Assembly: GCA_018693105.1 (NCBI GenBank)
Contig: JABHLN010000029.1
Coordinates: 1-37,347, forward strand
Reading direction: 5' to 3'
Length of the DNA: 37,347 bases
Source: Desulfobacterales bacterium
GTDB lineage: Bacteria > Desulfobacterota > Desulfobacteria > Desulfobacterales > SURF-7
Position numbers and translations under genes: made by a program. The notes under the pieces are model-generated. The model was not told the DNA's origin. It did not search any database and saw only the letters and a list, made by a program, of their open reading frames with translations. Below are positions 8,084 through 17,073 of the stretch, piece after piece; the first letter of the stretch is position 1, and each line of letters opens with the position of its first letter.

Positions 8084-9609
8084 CATGCCGTATAATATTT
8101 CAGAATGGCTTCACATAAACCCTTGATTGTATATGTATCAGCTACAATATTTACATCAAACCCATTCTTTTCAGCCGTTTCTGCAGTGATCGGACCTATG
8201 GCTGCAATACAAACATCTTTTTCAAATGTTTCAAATTTCTCACCAGGTAGAAGCGATCTGAAATTTCTCACGGTAGAAGAACTTGTAAAAGTAATCATGT
8301 CAACCTTACCGGCCTCAAGTTGCTCTTGAAGAAGATCGACATTATCTCTTACTTTAATTGTGTTATAAGTTGTTATTTCGTCAACTATGGCACCCATTTT
8401 TTTCAATTCGTCGCACAATATCGGCCGTGCATTACCGGCACGCGGTAAAAGGATTTTCTTACTTTTTATCTCTTCATTTTTAAATGCCTCGACTACCGAT
8501 TCAGCCATGTAACTTTCCGGAAGAATATCTGTTAAGATTCCAAAGTCCATGAGACGTTCGGAAGTTGCCGGACCAATTGCAGCCGTCTTCAGGCCCTTTA
8601 ATTCCCGAACATCCATCCCCTTCTCATAAAGTCTATTAAAAAAAGCACTTACCCCGTTTACACTTGTAAAGACGATCCAGTCGTAACCGGAGACCCTTTC
8701 TATAGCAGAATCAAGAGGCATATAATCATCAGGAGGTACAATCTTTATGGTTGGATACTCAAGGCATTCTGCCCCAAGGGCTGACAGCTGCCTGACAAAT
8801 TCACTTGCCTGTTTACGTGCACGGGTTACAACAATTTTTTTCCCGAACAGCGGCCTATTCTCAAACCATTTCATTGAATCGCGATTTTTTATTACATCAC
8901 CTACAATAATTACTGAAGGTGATGTAATACCGGCATTCTTAATTCGTTTAACAATATTATCAAGTGTTCCGGTTATAGTTTTCTGCATTGGCGTTGTACC
9001 CCGGTGAATAAGGGCTGCAGGTGTGTCAGAACTCTTGCCGTGTTTAACCAGCTGAGTTGCTATGCCATCAAGATTTTTTACCCCCATAAGAAAAACAAGT
9101 GTACCGGGATCTTTCGCAATAATTTCCCAGTTTAAATTTGATTCCCCTCGTGACGGATCTTCGTGGCCGGTTATAATCGAAACGGAAGATGTATATTTTC
9201 TGTGAGTAAGCGGAATACCGGCATATGCCGGAGCAGCAATTGCAGATGTAACACCTGGAATAATTTCAAAAGGAATACCAGCCTTGAAAAGTTCTTCAAC
9301 CTCCTCTCCACCACGACCGAATATAAAAGGGTCTCCACCTTTCAGACGTGCAATAGTCAAACCCTTCCGGCCCTTTTCAACAAGAAGAGCATTTATATTT
9401 TCCTGCGAAAGTGTATGATCCCGCCCTTTCTTCCCCACATAAATAACTTCCGCATCTTCACGTGCATAATTCAGGAGATATGGGGAAGCAAGGTAATCAT
9501 ATACAATGACATCTGCTAATTGTATGTATTTCCTTCCTTTGACCGTAATAAGATCAGGGTCACCCGGACCTGCTCCAATTAAATACACTTTACCTGTATT
9601 GTTATGCAT
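8080..9609 (-). CDS. cobA-hemD: Fused uroporphyrinogen-III C-methyltransferase / uroporphyrinogen-III synthase
   Basis: Bifunctional tetrapyrrole enzyme of 509 residues. The N-terminal half (about 1-240) is a SUMT/CobA methyltransferase with VYLIGAGPGDPDLIT, the YVGKKG and RLKGGDPFIFGRGGEE motifs and IPGVTSA. The C-terminal half (about 250-509) is a HemD uroporphyrinogen-III synthase (ITFTSSSTVRNF, AIGPITAETAEKNG). Together they convert hydroxymethylbilane to precorrin-2, the branch point to siroheme, B12 and the alternative haem route. This fusion is common in sulfate reducers and clostridia. It is on the same strand as fmdB-like, GGDEF-TPR and selA genes, 84 bases downstream of the first, so it may be the last gene of that unit. 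Confidence 0.96.
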   Translation of the reverse strand: MHNNTGKVYLIGAGPGDPDLITVKGRKYIQLADVIVYDYLASPYLLNYAREDAEVIYVGKKGRDHTLSQENINALLVEKGRKGLTIARLKGGDPFIFGRGGEEVEELFKAGIPFEIIPGVTSAIAAPAYAGIPLTHRKYTSSVSIITGHEDPSRGESNLNWEIIAKDPGTLVFLMGVKNLDGIATQLVKHGKSSDTPAALIHRGTTPMQKTITGTLDNIVKRIKNAGITSPSVIIVGDVIKNRDSMKWFENRPLFGKKIVVTRARKQASEFVRQLSALGAECLEYPTIKIVPPDDYMPLDSAIERVSGYDWIVFTSVNGVSAFFNRLYEKGMDVRELKGLKTAAIGPATSERLMDFGILTDILPESYMAESVVEAFKNEEIKSKKILLPRAGNARPILCDELKKMGAIVDEITTYNTIKVRDNVDLLQEQLEAGKVDMITFTSSSTVRNFRSLLPGEKFETFEKDVCIAAIGPITAETAEKNGFDVNIVADTYTIKGLCEAILKYYTAC

Positions 9610-9693
9610 AAGATTTCAGATATTCAAACAAAAAGGCTTAACCGGGGTGCTATTTAAGAACAAATATGGATTTTAATTAATCTGTCATTCCCG

Positions 9694-9924
9694 TCAATGG
9701 CTGCATCCTGCACAACTTGAAGCCGCGCAGCCACCACATGAAGATGAAGAAGCTGATGGGTTAGTAGTTTCACCACCACTCCCTTTACTTACATAACTAC
9801 ATGCAGACATAAGTCTGCTTACTTTTTTACTCATGCAGGAAGGACAGTCAGGTTTATCAGATCCAAAGACAAGATATTCAAAAATGTTGCTGCAACTTTC
9901 ACATTTATATTCATAAATGGGCAT
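9694..9924 (-). CDS. FmdB-like zinc ribbon protein
   Basis: Small protein of 76 residues of the FmdB/regulatory zinc-ribbon family. MPIYEYKCESC at the start and CPSC at residues 27-30 give a C2C2 zinc ribbon (C8, C11, C27, C30). The C-terminus is a Ser/Gly/Cys-rich tail (CGGCAASSCAGCSH) with further metal-binding potential. The molecular role of the family is unclear. The start ATG follows an AGGAG ribosome binding site. It lies between the GGDEF-TPR and cobA-hemD genes on the same strand. Confidence 0.9.
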   Translation of the reverse strand: MPIYEYKCESCSNIFEYLVFGSDKPDCPSCMSKKVSRLMSACSYVSKGSGGETTNPSASSSSCGGCAASSCAGCSH

Positions 9925-9963
9925 AATATTATTCTCCTTATTTACTACAGCCCTATTTTTAGT

Positions 9964-11307
9964 TTATTCTACCTGCTCATGAGTTTTTTTTATAAATTCC
10001 GATGAATCATGACCAAGTTCTTCTGCTTTTTTAAAATGTGTCAAGGCCTCTTCAAACATATTCTGCTTGTAATACAGTTGGCCCAACCTATGCCTAAACA
10101 CAGCATTGTCTGGTGATATATCAATGCTTTGCTCACAAAACATCGTTGCTATTTCAACGTTCTCTCCTGATACTTCAAACAGGTAACCAAGTGTCGAAAG
10201 AGAAAAGGCATCATATGGATTTTGCTTAACCGCCTTTTTATACACGTCAATCGCTTCACGGATCTGCCCATCGCTTTCAAAGCATTCACCAAGATACCTG
10301 AAAGCAGGTCCGGAGTCAGGTTTTAACTCAAGAGCCTTTTCTATATATTCTTTCCCTTCTGCATACATGCCTTTTTCAATATAAATTTTCCCTAACTCGA
10401 AAACCAGTTCATAGATTGCTTCCCCGGGATTTCCCGCTGAAAGAAAAATCTCCAGCGCCTTTTCCTTATCACCGATCAACAAATTCACATGGCCCTTGTT
10501 ATATATTGCCATAATATCTTCAGGGTCAAGCCTGATCACCTCATCAAATTGCTCAAGAGCTTTGTTATAATGGCCCAAAATACCATAACATACCCCAAGG
10601 CTGTTCCTGACATTTACATCATTGGAATCAAGGAAAAGAGCGGTCTCAAATTCCGTGACAGCCTCATCAATATCACCTCTCTGGTATAGTTTATCTCCGC
10701 TGATATTCAGGCTTACCGAATCAAAAGAAACAGTGGAATCCGGCCCGAAAAACGCTGCATGGTCGACAGCCTTTTTTGCATTCCCCAGAATCTCATCCTT
10801 ATTATATTTAATCGTTGGATATGCAGCGGTTCCTATTGAAATAGTTCTACTGCATCTACCGGCAAGATCCTGTTTGAGCCTTTCAGCATTTTCCAGCAAT
10901 GCAGTCTCTCCTGCTAAGGGGAAAAAGCATGCAAATAGATCATCACCGACCTGCCCCCATAATTTATCCCCTTCACAACGAACACCGGAAATTGATTTTG
11001 CTACACTAATATATGTATCTACTGACTTATCCTTGTCCTGAATAGATGGATTATCACAATCATCAATTTTGATTATCAGCACACCGAAGCTTTCCAGATC
11101 TTTATACCACTCTGCTGTTGATTTAATCAAAGCCTCACCAATAAGGATATCCTTTAACTCTTCTTGAAGAATATCAGAATATATAAAAATACCGGAATGA
11201 GCCCTTCCTTCTGTTTTCTCGGAAGATGCCACTGAGTCTGTTCTTGAAACAAGAAATTCCTGTGTTGAAACTTTACTTTGATGTACTCCCTGCAAGTTTT
11301 GAGTCAT
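9964..11307 (-). CDS. Degenerate GGDEF-like domain plus TPR repeat protein
   Basis: Protein of 447 residues. Roughly residues 55-185 resemble a GGDEF/nucleotidyl-cyclase fold with a degenerate signature (WGQVGDDLFACFFP in place of GGDEF, then TISIGTAAYP), so diguanylate cyclase activity is doubtful. The remainder is a series of about seven TPR units (for example AVTEFETALFLDSNDVNVRNS, ALEQFDEVIRLDPEDIMAIYN), a protein-interaction scaffold. I chose the ATG at 11307: selA ends with TGA two bases before it, and the selA 3' end supplies an AAAAGGG ribosome binding site, so the two genes look translationally coupled. A TTG start at 11331 inside selA is possible. Function unknown; a sensory or assembly role is speculation. 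Confidence 0.78.
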   Translation of the reverse strand: MTQNLQGVHQSKVSTQEFLVSRTDSVASSEKTEGRAHSGIFIYSDILQEELKDILIGEALIKSTAEWYKDLESFGVLIIKIDDCDNPSIQDKDKSVDTYISVAKSISGVRCEGDKLWGQVGDDLFACFFPLAGETALLENAERLKQDLAGRCSRTISIGTAAYPTIKYNKDEILGNAKKAVDHAAFFGPDSTVSFDSVSLNISGDKLYQRGDIDEAVTEFETALFLDSNDVNVRNSLGVCYGILGHYNKALEQFDEVIRLDPEDIMAIYNKGHVNLLIGDKEKALEIFLSAGNPGEAIYELVFELGKIYIEKGMYAEGKEYIEKALELKPDSGPAFRYLGECFESDGQIREAIDVYKKAVKQNPYDAFSLSTLGYLFEVSGENVEIATMFCEQSIDISPDNAVFRHRLGQLYYKQNMFEEALTHFKKAEELGHDSSEFIKKTHEQVE

Positions 11308-11309
11308 AT

Positions 11310-12743
11310 TCAGCCCTTTTTTAGAATACAATCTATAGATTTTTCTATTATTGATAGTTCATCTTCCTGAATCGTTCGAAGATCCATAATAAAAATATCA
11401 TCCTCAATCCTTCCTATTACCGGAGGCATATTATTCCGCATAAATTTCTCTATAACATTTGCAGACATACCACGGATCCTGATACCAACACATTTACTTG
11501 GCAAATCCATAATAGGTAGAGACCCACCACCTGTTTTGGATGAAAGATCCAGCAACATAACCTCAAGTCGTGGATCATTTATACTTTCCAACATTTTGCC
11601 AAGCTGATCTGCCTTTGCTTCAATAACATTAAAAGGCATGGTCAGCATTTTAAGTGTAGGTATTTTATTTAAAGCTTTTTCCTCATCCCTGTAAAGCTTC
11701 AATGTATTTTCTAAAGCCGCCAGGGTCATTTTATCTATACGAAGAGCTCTGGTAAGAGGATTCTTTTTGATTTCATCAATAATCCTTTTCTTTCCTACTA
11801 TTATTCCGGCTTGCGGCCCACCTAAAAGTTTATCTCCGCTGAAAGTAATTATATCAACCCCAGCCTGAACTGATTCCTGGACTGTCGGTTCTTTTACAAG
11901 GCCATATCTGGAAAAATCAATAAAAGTCCCGCTACCAAGGTCTTCCATAACAGGGATATGATATCTCTTGCCAAGTGTTACAAGATCTTTCAGGGAAACA
12001 CTTGCTGTAAAACCTACGATACTGTAATTACTTGTATGCACCTTCAGAAGTAAACCGGTTTCATTATCAATAGCTCCCTCATAATCCCTCACATGAGTTC
12101 GATTAGTCGAACCAACCTCCTTAAGAATGCCTCCACTTTTTGCCATTACATCAGGAATCCTGAACGAACCGCCTATCTCCACCAGTTCACCTCTGGATAC
12201 GATTACTTCCTTCCCGGCTGATATAGTTTCAAGGCAAAGAAGAACAGCAGCTGCATTGTTATTGACAACCATGGAGGCCTCGGCGCCTGTTATTTCACAA
12301 ATTACTTCATCAACAGCACTGTAACGGGAACCGCGTTTTCCGGTTTCGAGATTAAATTCCAGGTTGGAGTATCTACTTGATATAAGCGTAAGCTGCTCAA
12401 TTGCATCTGAAGAGATAAGCGACCTTCCAAGATTTGTGTGTACAACAACACCTGTCGCATTAACTATTCTCTTTAAATTTGGGTCCAAAATATTAAATGC
12501 AATGTTCTTAACACTTTCAATTATTTTTGTGATTTCAAGAATACCTGAAATTTCTTTTTCTGTAATATCACCACTCTTATTGATTATTTGATTCCTCACA
12601 TTTTCAATTGTCCTGCGGATGGAATCAACAATTACCGATTTTGGTATATCAATAAAAAATTCATCTGTCTTAACAATTTCCAGCATATAATCAACACTGG
12701 GAAGCTTCCTCAGTAAATTTTGTTGTATTTCACTAATTTCCAT
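11310..12743 (-). CDS. selA: L-seryl-tRNA(Sec) selenium transferase
   Basis: PLP-dependent enzyme converting seryl-tRNA(Sec) to selenocysteinyl-tRNA(Sec), 477 residues, normal length for bacterial SelA. The N-terminal helical tRNA-binding region precedes VNATGVVVHTNLGRSL, a family hallmark, and the PLP lysine is K305 in FSGDKLLGGPQAG. The start ATG follows an AGGGGA site. Its presence implies that the organism makes selenoproteins, so in-frame TGA codons in this genome should be treated with care. selB, selD and selC are not in the window. It heads a same-strand run with the GGDEF-TPR gene. Confidence 0.97.
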   Translation of the reverse strand: MEISEIQQNLLRKLPSVDYMLEIVKTDEFFIDIPKSVIVDSIRRTIENVRNQIINKSGDITEKEISGILEITKIIESVKNIAFNILDPNLKRIVNATGVVVHTNLGRSLISSDAIEQLTLISSRYSNLEFNLETGKRGSRYSAVDEVICEITGAEASMVVNNNAAAVLLCLETISAGKEVIVSRGELVEIGGSFRIPDVMAKSGGILKEVGSTNRTHVRDYEGAIDNETGLLLKVHTSNYSIVGFTASVSLKDLVTLGKRYHIPVMEDLGSGTFIDFSRYGLVKEPTVQESVQAGVDIITFSGDKLLGGPQAGIIVGKKRIIDEIKKNPLTRALRIDKMTLAALENTLKLYRDEEKALNKIPTLKMLTMPFNVIEAKADQLGKMLESINDPRLEVMLLDLSSKTGGGSLPIMDLPSKCVGIRIRGMSANVIEKFMRNNMPPVIGRIEDDIFIMDLRTIQEDELSIIEKSIDCILKKG

Positions 12744-13082
12744 AGCTTCCCCTTAAATAATATCAATTTAATTCAAAAAACCATTAATTATTCAGGATGT
12801 GATAGTAGAAAACCAAATGCCCGTTTTCCCCTCTAATACATATCAAAACCGGCATCCCGAGAATAAATTTTTATTTTTCCGGTGAACAGGACTTAATTAC
12901 AAAACTATATGGCTTCCTAACTTAAAACCTGGTATTTTGAACCTGTTCTTTTCAAACCTTGATTAATTATAATCTCAATGTCATAATTATCTTCATTTAT
13001 CAATCTTAATATCATAACAGCAGCTGGCTTAATATCATGACAGCAACCGGTAATTATTTAACTTTAGGATAATATACAGCAA
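12744..13082. other. Divergent intergenic region between selA and pyrF
   Basis: About 340 AT-rich bases with no coding potential. It holds a perfect -10 hexamer TATAAT at 12968-12973 on the plus strand (no convincing -35) and, 31 bases downstream of it, two tandem 23-bp repeats (13005-13050) in the probable pyrF leader. Confidence 0.5.
13005..13050 (+). repeat. Tandem pair of 23-bp repeats upstream of pyrF
   Basis: Two abutting units, 13005-13027 and 13028-13050, matching at 20 of 23 positions. Each starts CTTAATATCAT and ends CAGCWRYYGG-like (CAGCAGCTGG versus CAGCAACCGG). Placement between a candidate -10 box and the pyrF start suggests a tandem operator or leader element, but it could be a chance short duplication. 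Confidence 0.7.
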
Positions 13083-13802
13083 ATGAAAAAACTGAAAGAT
13101 TATTTAATATTTCCACTGGATGTTCCTTCGGAAAAAGAAGCCAGGCGATATATAGAGGTCCTGTCTGATCATGTAGGGATCTTTAAAGTAGGTCTTGAAC
13201 TTTTCATAAAGGCCGGCCCTGAAATAGTAAAATATATAACTGAAGCTAAAGGCTCAAAAGTATTCCTTGATCTAAAACTTCATGATATCCCTGAAACTGT
13301 TTTCCGGTCCATGAAAATAATCTCCGACCTTAATGTAACTTATGCTACCGTTCACTGCGGAGAATCAGCCGATATGCTGCAAGCTGCCGTTGAAGGCAGT
13401 AATGGAAAAGTAGGAGTGCTTGGAGTCACTATTCTGACAAGTGTAACTGCTGATGATCTTACATCATCAGGTTTTAAAGAAGAATTTACCGCTGACATGA
13501 CGGAACTTGTTTTAAAAAGAGCGGCAATAGCCAAGAAATCAGGATGTACAGGTATAGTTTGTTCAGGTCTTGAAGTAAAAAATATAAAGGAAAGTCTTGG
13601 CCGTGATTTCATCACAATTACACCAGGGATTCGCCCGGAGTGGGAAATTGCTGTAAAAGATGATCAGAAAAGGGTTGCAACGCCCGCATCTGCCATCAAA
13701 GATGGATCAGATCACCTTGTTATAGGCCGCCCCATAAGAGATGCAAAAGATCCAAAAGAAGCCGCCTGTAAAATTATTGAAGAAATTAGTAAAGCACTGT
13801 AA
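13083..13802 (+). CDS. pyrF: Orotidine 5'-phosphate decarboxylase
   Basis: Decarboxylates OMP to UMP, the last step of de novo pyrimidine synthesis. The protein is a 239-residue TIM barrel of normal length. The catalytic D-x-K-x-x-D tetrad motif is seen in FLDLKLHDIPETV, with the phosphate-binding end TPGIRPEW and VIGRPIRDAKDP. Its stop codon is separated by only 4 bases from the stop codon of the convergent spermidine-synthase-like gene, leaving no room for a terminator between them. Confidence 0.97.
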   Translation: MKKLKDYLIFPLDVPSEKEARRYIEVLSDHVGIFKVGLELFIKAGPEIVKYITEAKGSKVFLDLKLHDIPETVFRSMKIISDLNVTYATVHCGESADMLQAAVEGSNGKVGVLGVTILTSVTADDLTSSGFKEEFTADMTELVLKRAAIAKKSGCTGIVCSGLEVKNIKESLGRDFITITPGIRPEWEIAVKDDQKRVATPASAIKDGSDHLVIGRPIRDAKDPKEAACKIIEEISKAL

Positions 13803-13806
13803 GTTA

Positions 13807-15867
13807 TTATAATTCAGCTTTTTCAATAGCTTTTTTCCGGCTGACAAGCCTGTAATATATTGGCGCCAGGATATTTACATAACCGTCCGTCCATGTCTTA
13901 ATAACAGGAATTCCTTTATTCTGCTCCCAACCTTTTTTCTCTACCAGTTTGTGAATGAGTGTCCTGTTTCTGCTCATAGCAAACCATTCGGTAGATATTT
14001 TTCTTCCGTCATGATCATTAAAATCTTCCTTCTTTGATGCCCAGTGAAGATTTAGCGCCCTTGCCATACTTGCAAGCACAACTTTCAACTCAATATAATT
14101 ATTAGAGATATTATAAACCAGCAGCCCTTCTAAGGAAAGTTTTTCAAGATATAATGAAACCGCCTCTATAGTCAAAAGGTGTGTCGGAACCGAATCACTG
14201 CTGAAAGCATCAAGAACCAGTAAATCATAATAATGATCTGCCGATTTTTTGAGCATCAACCGCCCGTCACCTGTAATAATACGAGTCCTTGAATCATACA
14301 TACTAAGATATGTGAATTTTTCCTTTGCAATATCAATAACATCCGGATCAATCTCGTAAAAGTCCCAGCTCTGACCTTTTTTACTGTATGTTACAAGAGA
14401 TCCAATCCCTAATCCGACAATACCTACATTTGGATAATCTGTTCCTACATTGAAAATAGAACTTACAGGAGAAATATGATTAAAATAAGCTAGTGGTATT
14501 GATTGTTTTTCAGTGTCCGTAAACTGTTTACCATGTAATGTTTTTCCATGAATAAAAAACCTTACTCCATCCTTTTCCACAACCCTTCGTAGACCGTAAA
14601 AATTTCTAATGGCATATACCGTATTTTTACCGGTATTGTGCAAATTAAATACTCCAATTATCCCAAAAACCATAAGAACAAATACAACTATTTTACCTTT
14701 TATTGTCAGGTGGTTAAATATATTTACAAACCTGTTGAAATAAGGGACCATGAGTGAGCAGATCACAAAAATCAATGCAAAAACAAAATCAAAAAATGAA
14801 CTGACATAATATCTGGCAACAAAAGGAACGAGAATATAAATAATAACAGTCCCGAGCCATCCCCCAAGACTTATATAAACATAATAATCGGGCATATAAT
14901 CTGTAGATTCAGGCCTGGCAAGAAACAGTTTCCTATGGCATTTCATACATGCAATAAAAAGCAGCAGGTACATTAAAGGAATTATAAATATCTGACTTAA
15001 AACAAAAAATATCCCCAGAAAACCCAAAATAAACCAGCAGGTTCTGGTAAAACCCCTTGCGGGTATAAAAGGATGTGATTTGAAATTTAAAATAATCGTT
15101 AAAAGATAAATACTTAAAGGAACAACCCATAATAACGGCACTGTTCCAATCTCCGAAGTGATAACATTAGTGACGGCGATCATCAATGCACACGCACTTC
15201 CACTTAGCATAATCCAGTACAATCGAGGAAAAGAGTATACCGGTTTCTCCCGGTGTTTTTTTATAATGGTGTCTGTTTTCAAGTTTTCCTTTTTTGGAAA
15301 ACAAAAAAAATAGGCTATAATATAAATAACATATAAACAGTAAATGATACTCAACTGCTGTTTAATTTCAAAAAAAGGCTCAAATATGACAGGATATGAA
15401 AAAAGTGCAGTAAAAGAACCCCAGTTTGAATAGGAATATAAAAAATATGGTTCAGCGCCCTGGTCTTGAGAAGACTCGGTAAAGGAAAACCATCCCTGAA
15501 CAATTGTACTTGTAGTTGATAACAGAAAAAATGGAACACCTATGGCAATAAAAAGGATTTTCATGATATTTAATATTTGATAGCCATCTCCCGCATGATG
15601 GGAAACTGGGATTGGAAAAGTAAAGATGACAAGTACAAGCAGAATTACATGAATAAAAGCATATTTTCTCACCTCTATTTTTTTTAATACTATGCAGGAA
15701 TACAAATATCCCAGAAATATCATACCAAGAAAAAAAATCATACAGGTTGTCCATACATGAAAACTTCCGCCATAAACCGGCAAAAGGCTTTTGGCAATAA
15801 TCAATTCTATCTGAAATAATAAAAAAGCTCCGAGAAATACTACTAGCTTATAAGCAAACAAATTCAT
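13807..15867 (-). CDS. Membrane-embedded spermidine synthase-like protein
   Basis: Protein of 686 residues in two parts. About residues 1-400 are hydrophobic with 10 or more membrane segments (KLVVFLGAFLLFQIELIIAKSLLP at the start). The C-terminal 250 residues resemble the spermidine synthase/aminopropyltransferase Rossmann fold (VGIVGLGIGSLVTY for the nucleotide site, YEIDPDVI, LLVLDAFSSDSVPTHLL). Such multipass fusions are widespread, and their substrates are largely unknown; a role in polyamine synthesis should not be assumed. The start codon is only 2 bases after GGAG, so a TTG two codons downstream is an alternative. Tail-to-tail with pyrF. Confidence 0.82.
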   Translation of the reverse strand: MNLFAYKLVVFLGAFLLFQIELIIAKSLLPVYGGSFHVWTTCMIFFLGMIFLGYLYSCIVLKKIEVRKYAFIHVILLVLVIFTFPIPVSHHAGDGYQILNIMKILFIAIGVPFFLLSTTSTIVQGWFSFTESSQDQGAEPYFLYSYSNWGSFTALFSYPVIFEPFFEIKQQLSIIYCLYVIYIIAYFFCFPKKENLKTDTIIKKHREKPVYSFPRLYWIMLSGSACALMIAVTNVITSEIGTVPLLWVVPLSIYLLTIILNFKSHPFIPARGFTRTCWFILGFLGIFFVLSQIFIIPLMYLLLFIACMKCHRKLFLARPESTDYMPDYYVYISLGGWLGTVIIYILVPFVARYYVSSFFDFVFALIFVICSLMVPYFNRFVNIFNHLTIKGKIVVFVLMVFGIIGVFNLHNTGKNTVYAIRNFYGLRRVVEKDGVRFFIHGKTLHGKQFTDTEKQSIPLAYFNHISPVSSIFNVGTDYPNVGIVGLGIGSLVTYSKKGQSWDFYEIDPDVIDIAKEKFTYLSMYDSRTRIITGDGRLMLKKSADHYYDLLVLDAFSSDSVPTHLLTIEAVSLYLEKLSLEGLLVYNISNNYIELKVVLASMARALNLHWASKKEDFNDHDGRKISTEWFAMSRNRTLIHKLVEKKGWEQNKGIPVIKTWTDGYVNILAPIYYRLVSRKKAIEKAEL

Positions 15868-15898
15868 ATCTCCATAAATGAATTTTGGTATTTTTTAT

Positions 15899-15945
15899 TG
15901 ATGAACTCATAAATGATATAACCGATCACGTCGCAAAAATATAGT
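15899..15945 (+). repeat. Decayed left end of the structured repeat
   Basis: Starts TGATGAACTCAT and continues to TATAACCGATCACGTCG then CAAAAAT, matching the left terminus of copies C and D through the ACCGAT position and then diverging. No core or right end follows, so it is a truncated remnant. It lies just upstream of the membrane spermidine-synthase-like gene. Confidence 0.6.
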
Positions 15946-16027
15946 TAAAGTTTACCTTCTGAAGGGTATCATATTGTTTATACAAATGTTTTCTTCTGTT
16001 AATATTGATAGGAAGAACTAAAAAATA

Positions 16028-16056
16028 TTGACTTTCAATATAAATACTCATATTTT
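16028..16056 (+). promoter_or_regulatory. Candidate promoter for the HD-domain gene
   Basis: TTGACT (16028-16033), a 17-nt spacer and TATTTT (16051-16056), 57 bases upstream of the start at 16113. Confidence 0.4.
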
Positions 16057-16112
16057 TTGTTGATAAACAACCAGCCCTATAAAAAAAGTTTTATATACCA
16101 ACATGAAATAAG

Positions 16113-17042
16113 ATGATGAACAATATGCAACTGTCCAAACTTGTAAAAACAGATACCCCGAAAGACATCCTCAATGAAGCGCTAATCATTATCAAAATGA
16201 CTTCATCCACGATTGATAATGATAGGATTATGTCTGCATTTTCAAAAACCGTCGATCTTTTTCAGGGCAGGTATCCAGGCTATAGAAGCTGCAATACCGA
16301 ATACCATGACCTCAAACACACTACTCAGAGCTTTCTGACTATGGCAAGCCTTCTCCATGGAGCATCCTGTAATAACGAAATATTTACGGACAGTCTTATC
16401 ATTCTCAGTCTGATTATGTCTCTTCTACACGACTCCGGTTATATTCAGGAAGAAGACGACAATGAAGGTACCGGAGCAAAACATACTTTAAATCATGTTC
16501 AGCGAAGCATAGATTTTGTTAAAAAGCATGGTGATGATTTTGGCCTGGCTGACGATGAAATTGAAAATGGCGGCATTATAATTTTGTGTACAGACTTATC
16601 AGTAAATATTAAGGAAATCTCATTCCCTTCATCGCGAATTGAACTTCTCGCCAAAATGCTTGGAGCAGCTGATCTTCTTGCCCAGATGGCTGATCGAGCC
16701 TATCTTGAGAAACTCCTGTTTCTGTATTACGAGTTCAAAGAAGCCGGATTGGGAGGATATAAGAGTGAAATCGACCTCCTTCGGGAAACCATAGGCTTTT
16801 TCGATTTTATTGAGGAAAGATTGGAAAAGGTGCTTGATTCAACTGATTTGTTTATGGATTCTCATTTCACATCGCGATGGAATATCGATAGAAATTTATA
16901 TAGGGTGTCAATTGAAAACCAGAAAAAATATCTGCAGCAAATTTTCGAAAATCCTGATTTGGATCCTCTTGAACATCTCAAACGTGATGGCATTGTCAAC
17001 AGAGCTATAAAAAAGGGAGCAGTCTCTTCCAGATCAATATAA
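16113..17042 (+). CDS. HD-domain metal-dependent phosphohydrolase-like protein
   Basis: Soluble protein of 309 residues with HD-superfamily metal ligands: EYHDLKHT (H65, H69), LLHDSGYI (H106-D107) and GAKHTLNH. The order and spacing resemble the HD domains of bacterial phosphodiesterases, though no GYP motif or attached sensory domain is visible. The C-terminal third (about 220-309) is helical and of unknown role. The substrate cannot be predicted. It has a candidate promoter of its own and is convergent with the next gene, 31 bases apart. The start could be either of two adjacent ATG codons. Confidence 0.72.
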   Translation: MMNNMQLSKLVKTDTPKDILNEALIIIKMTSSTIDNDRIMSAFSKTVDLFQGRYPGYRSCNTEYHDLKHTTQSFLTMASLLHGASCNNEIFTDSLIILSLIMSLLHDSGYIQEEDDNEGTGAKHTLNHVQRSIDFVKKHGDDFGLADDEIENGGIIILCTDLSVNIKEISFPSSRIELLAKMLGAADLLAQMADRAYLEKLLFLYYEFKEAGLGGYKSEIDLLRETIGFFDFIEERLEKVLDSTDLFMDSHFTSRWNIDRNLYRVSIENQKKYLQQIFENPDLDPLEHLKRDGIVNRAIKKGAVSSRSI

Positions 17043-17073
17043 TTATGTTATGAAAAAGATCATGACCAGCATA

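Noticed and set aside
11310-12743. Selenoprotein genes with in-frame TGA near selA
   Set aside because: I checked the ends of neighbouring genes for continued coding past TGA and saw none that would extend a known domain.
13005-13050. The 23-bp pair as a CRISPR remnant
   Set aside because: The units abut directly with no spacer.
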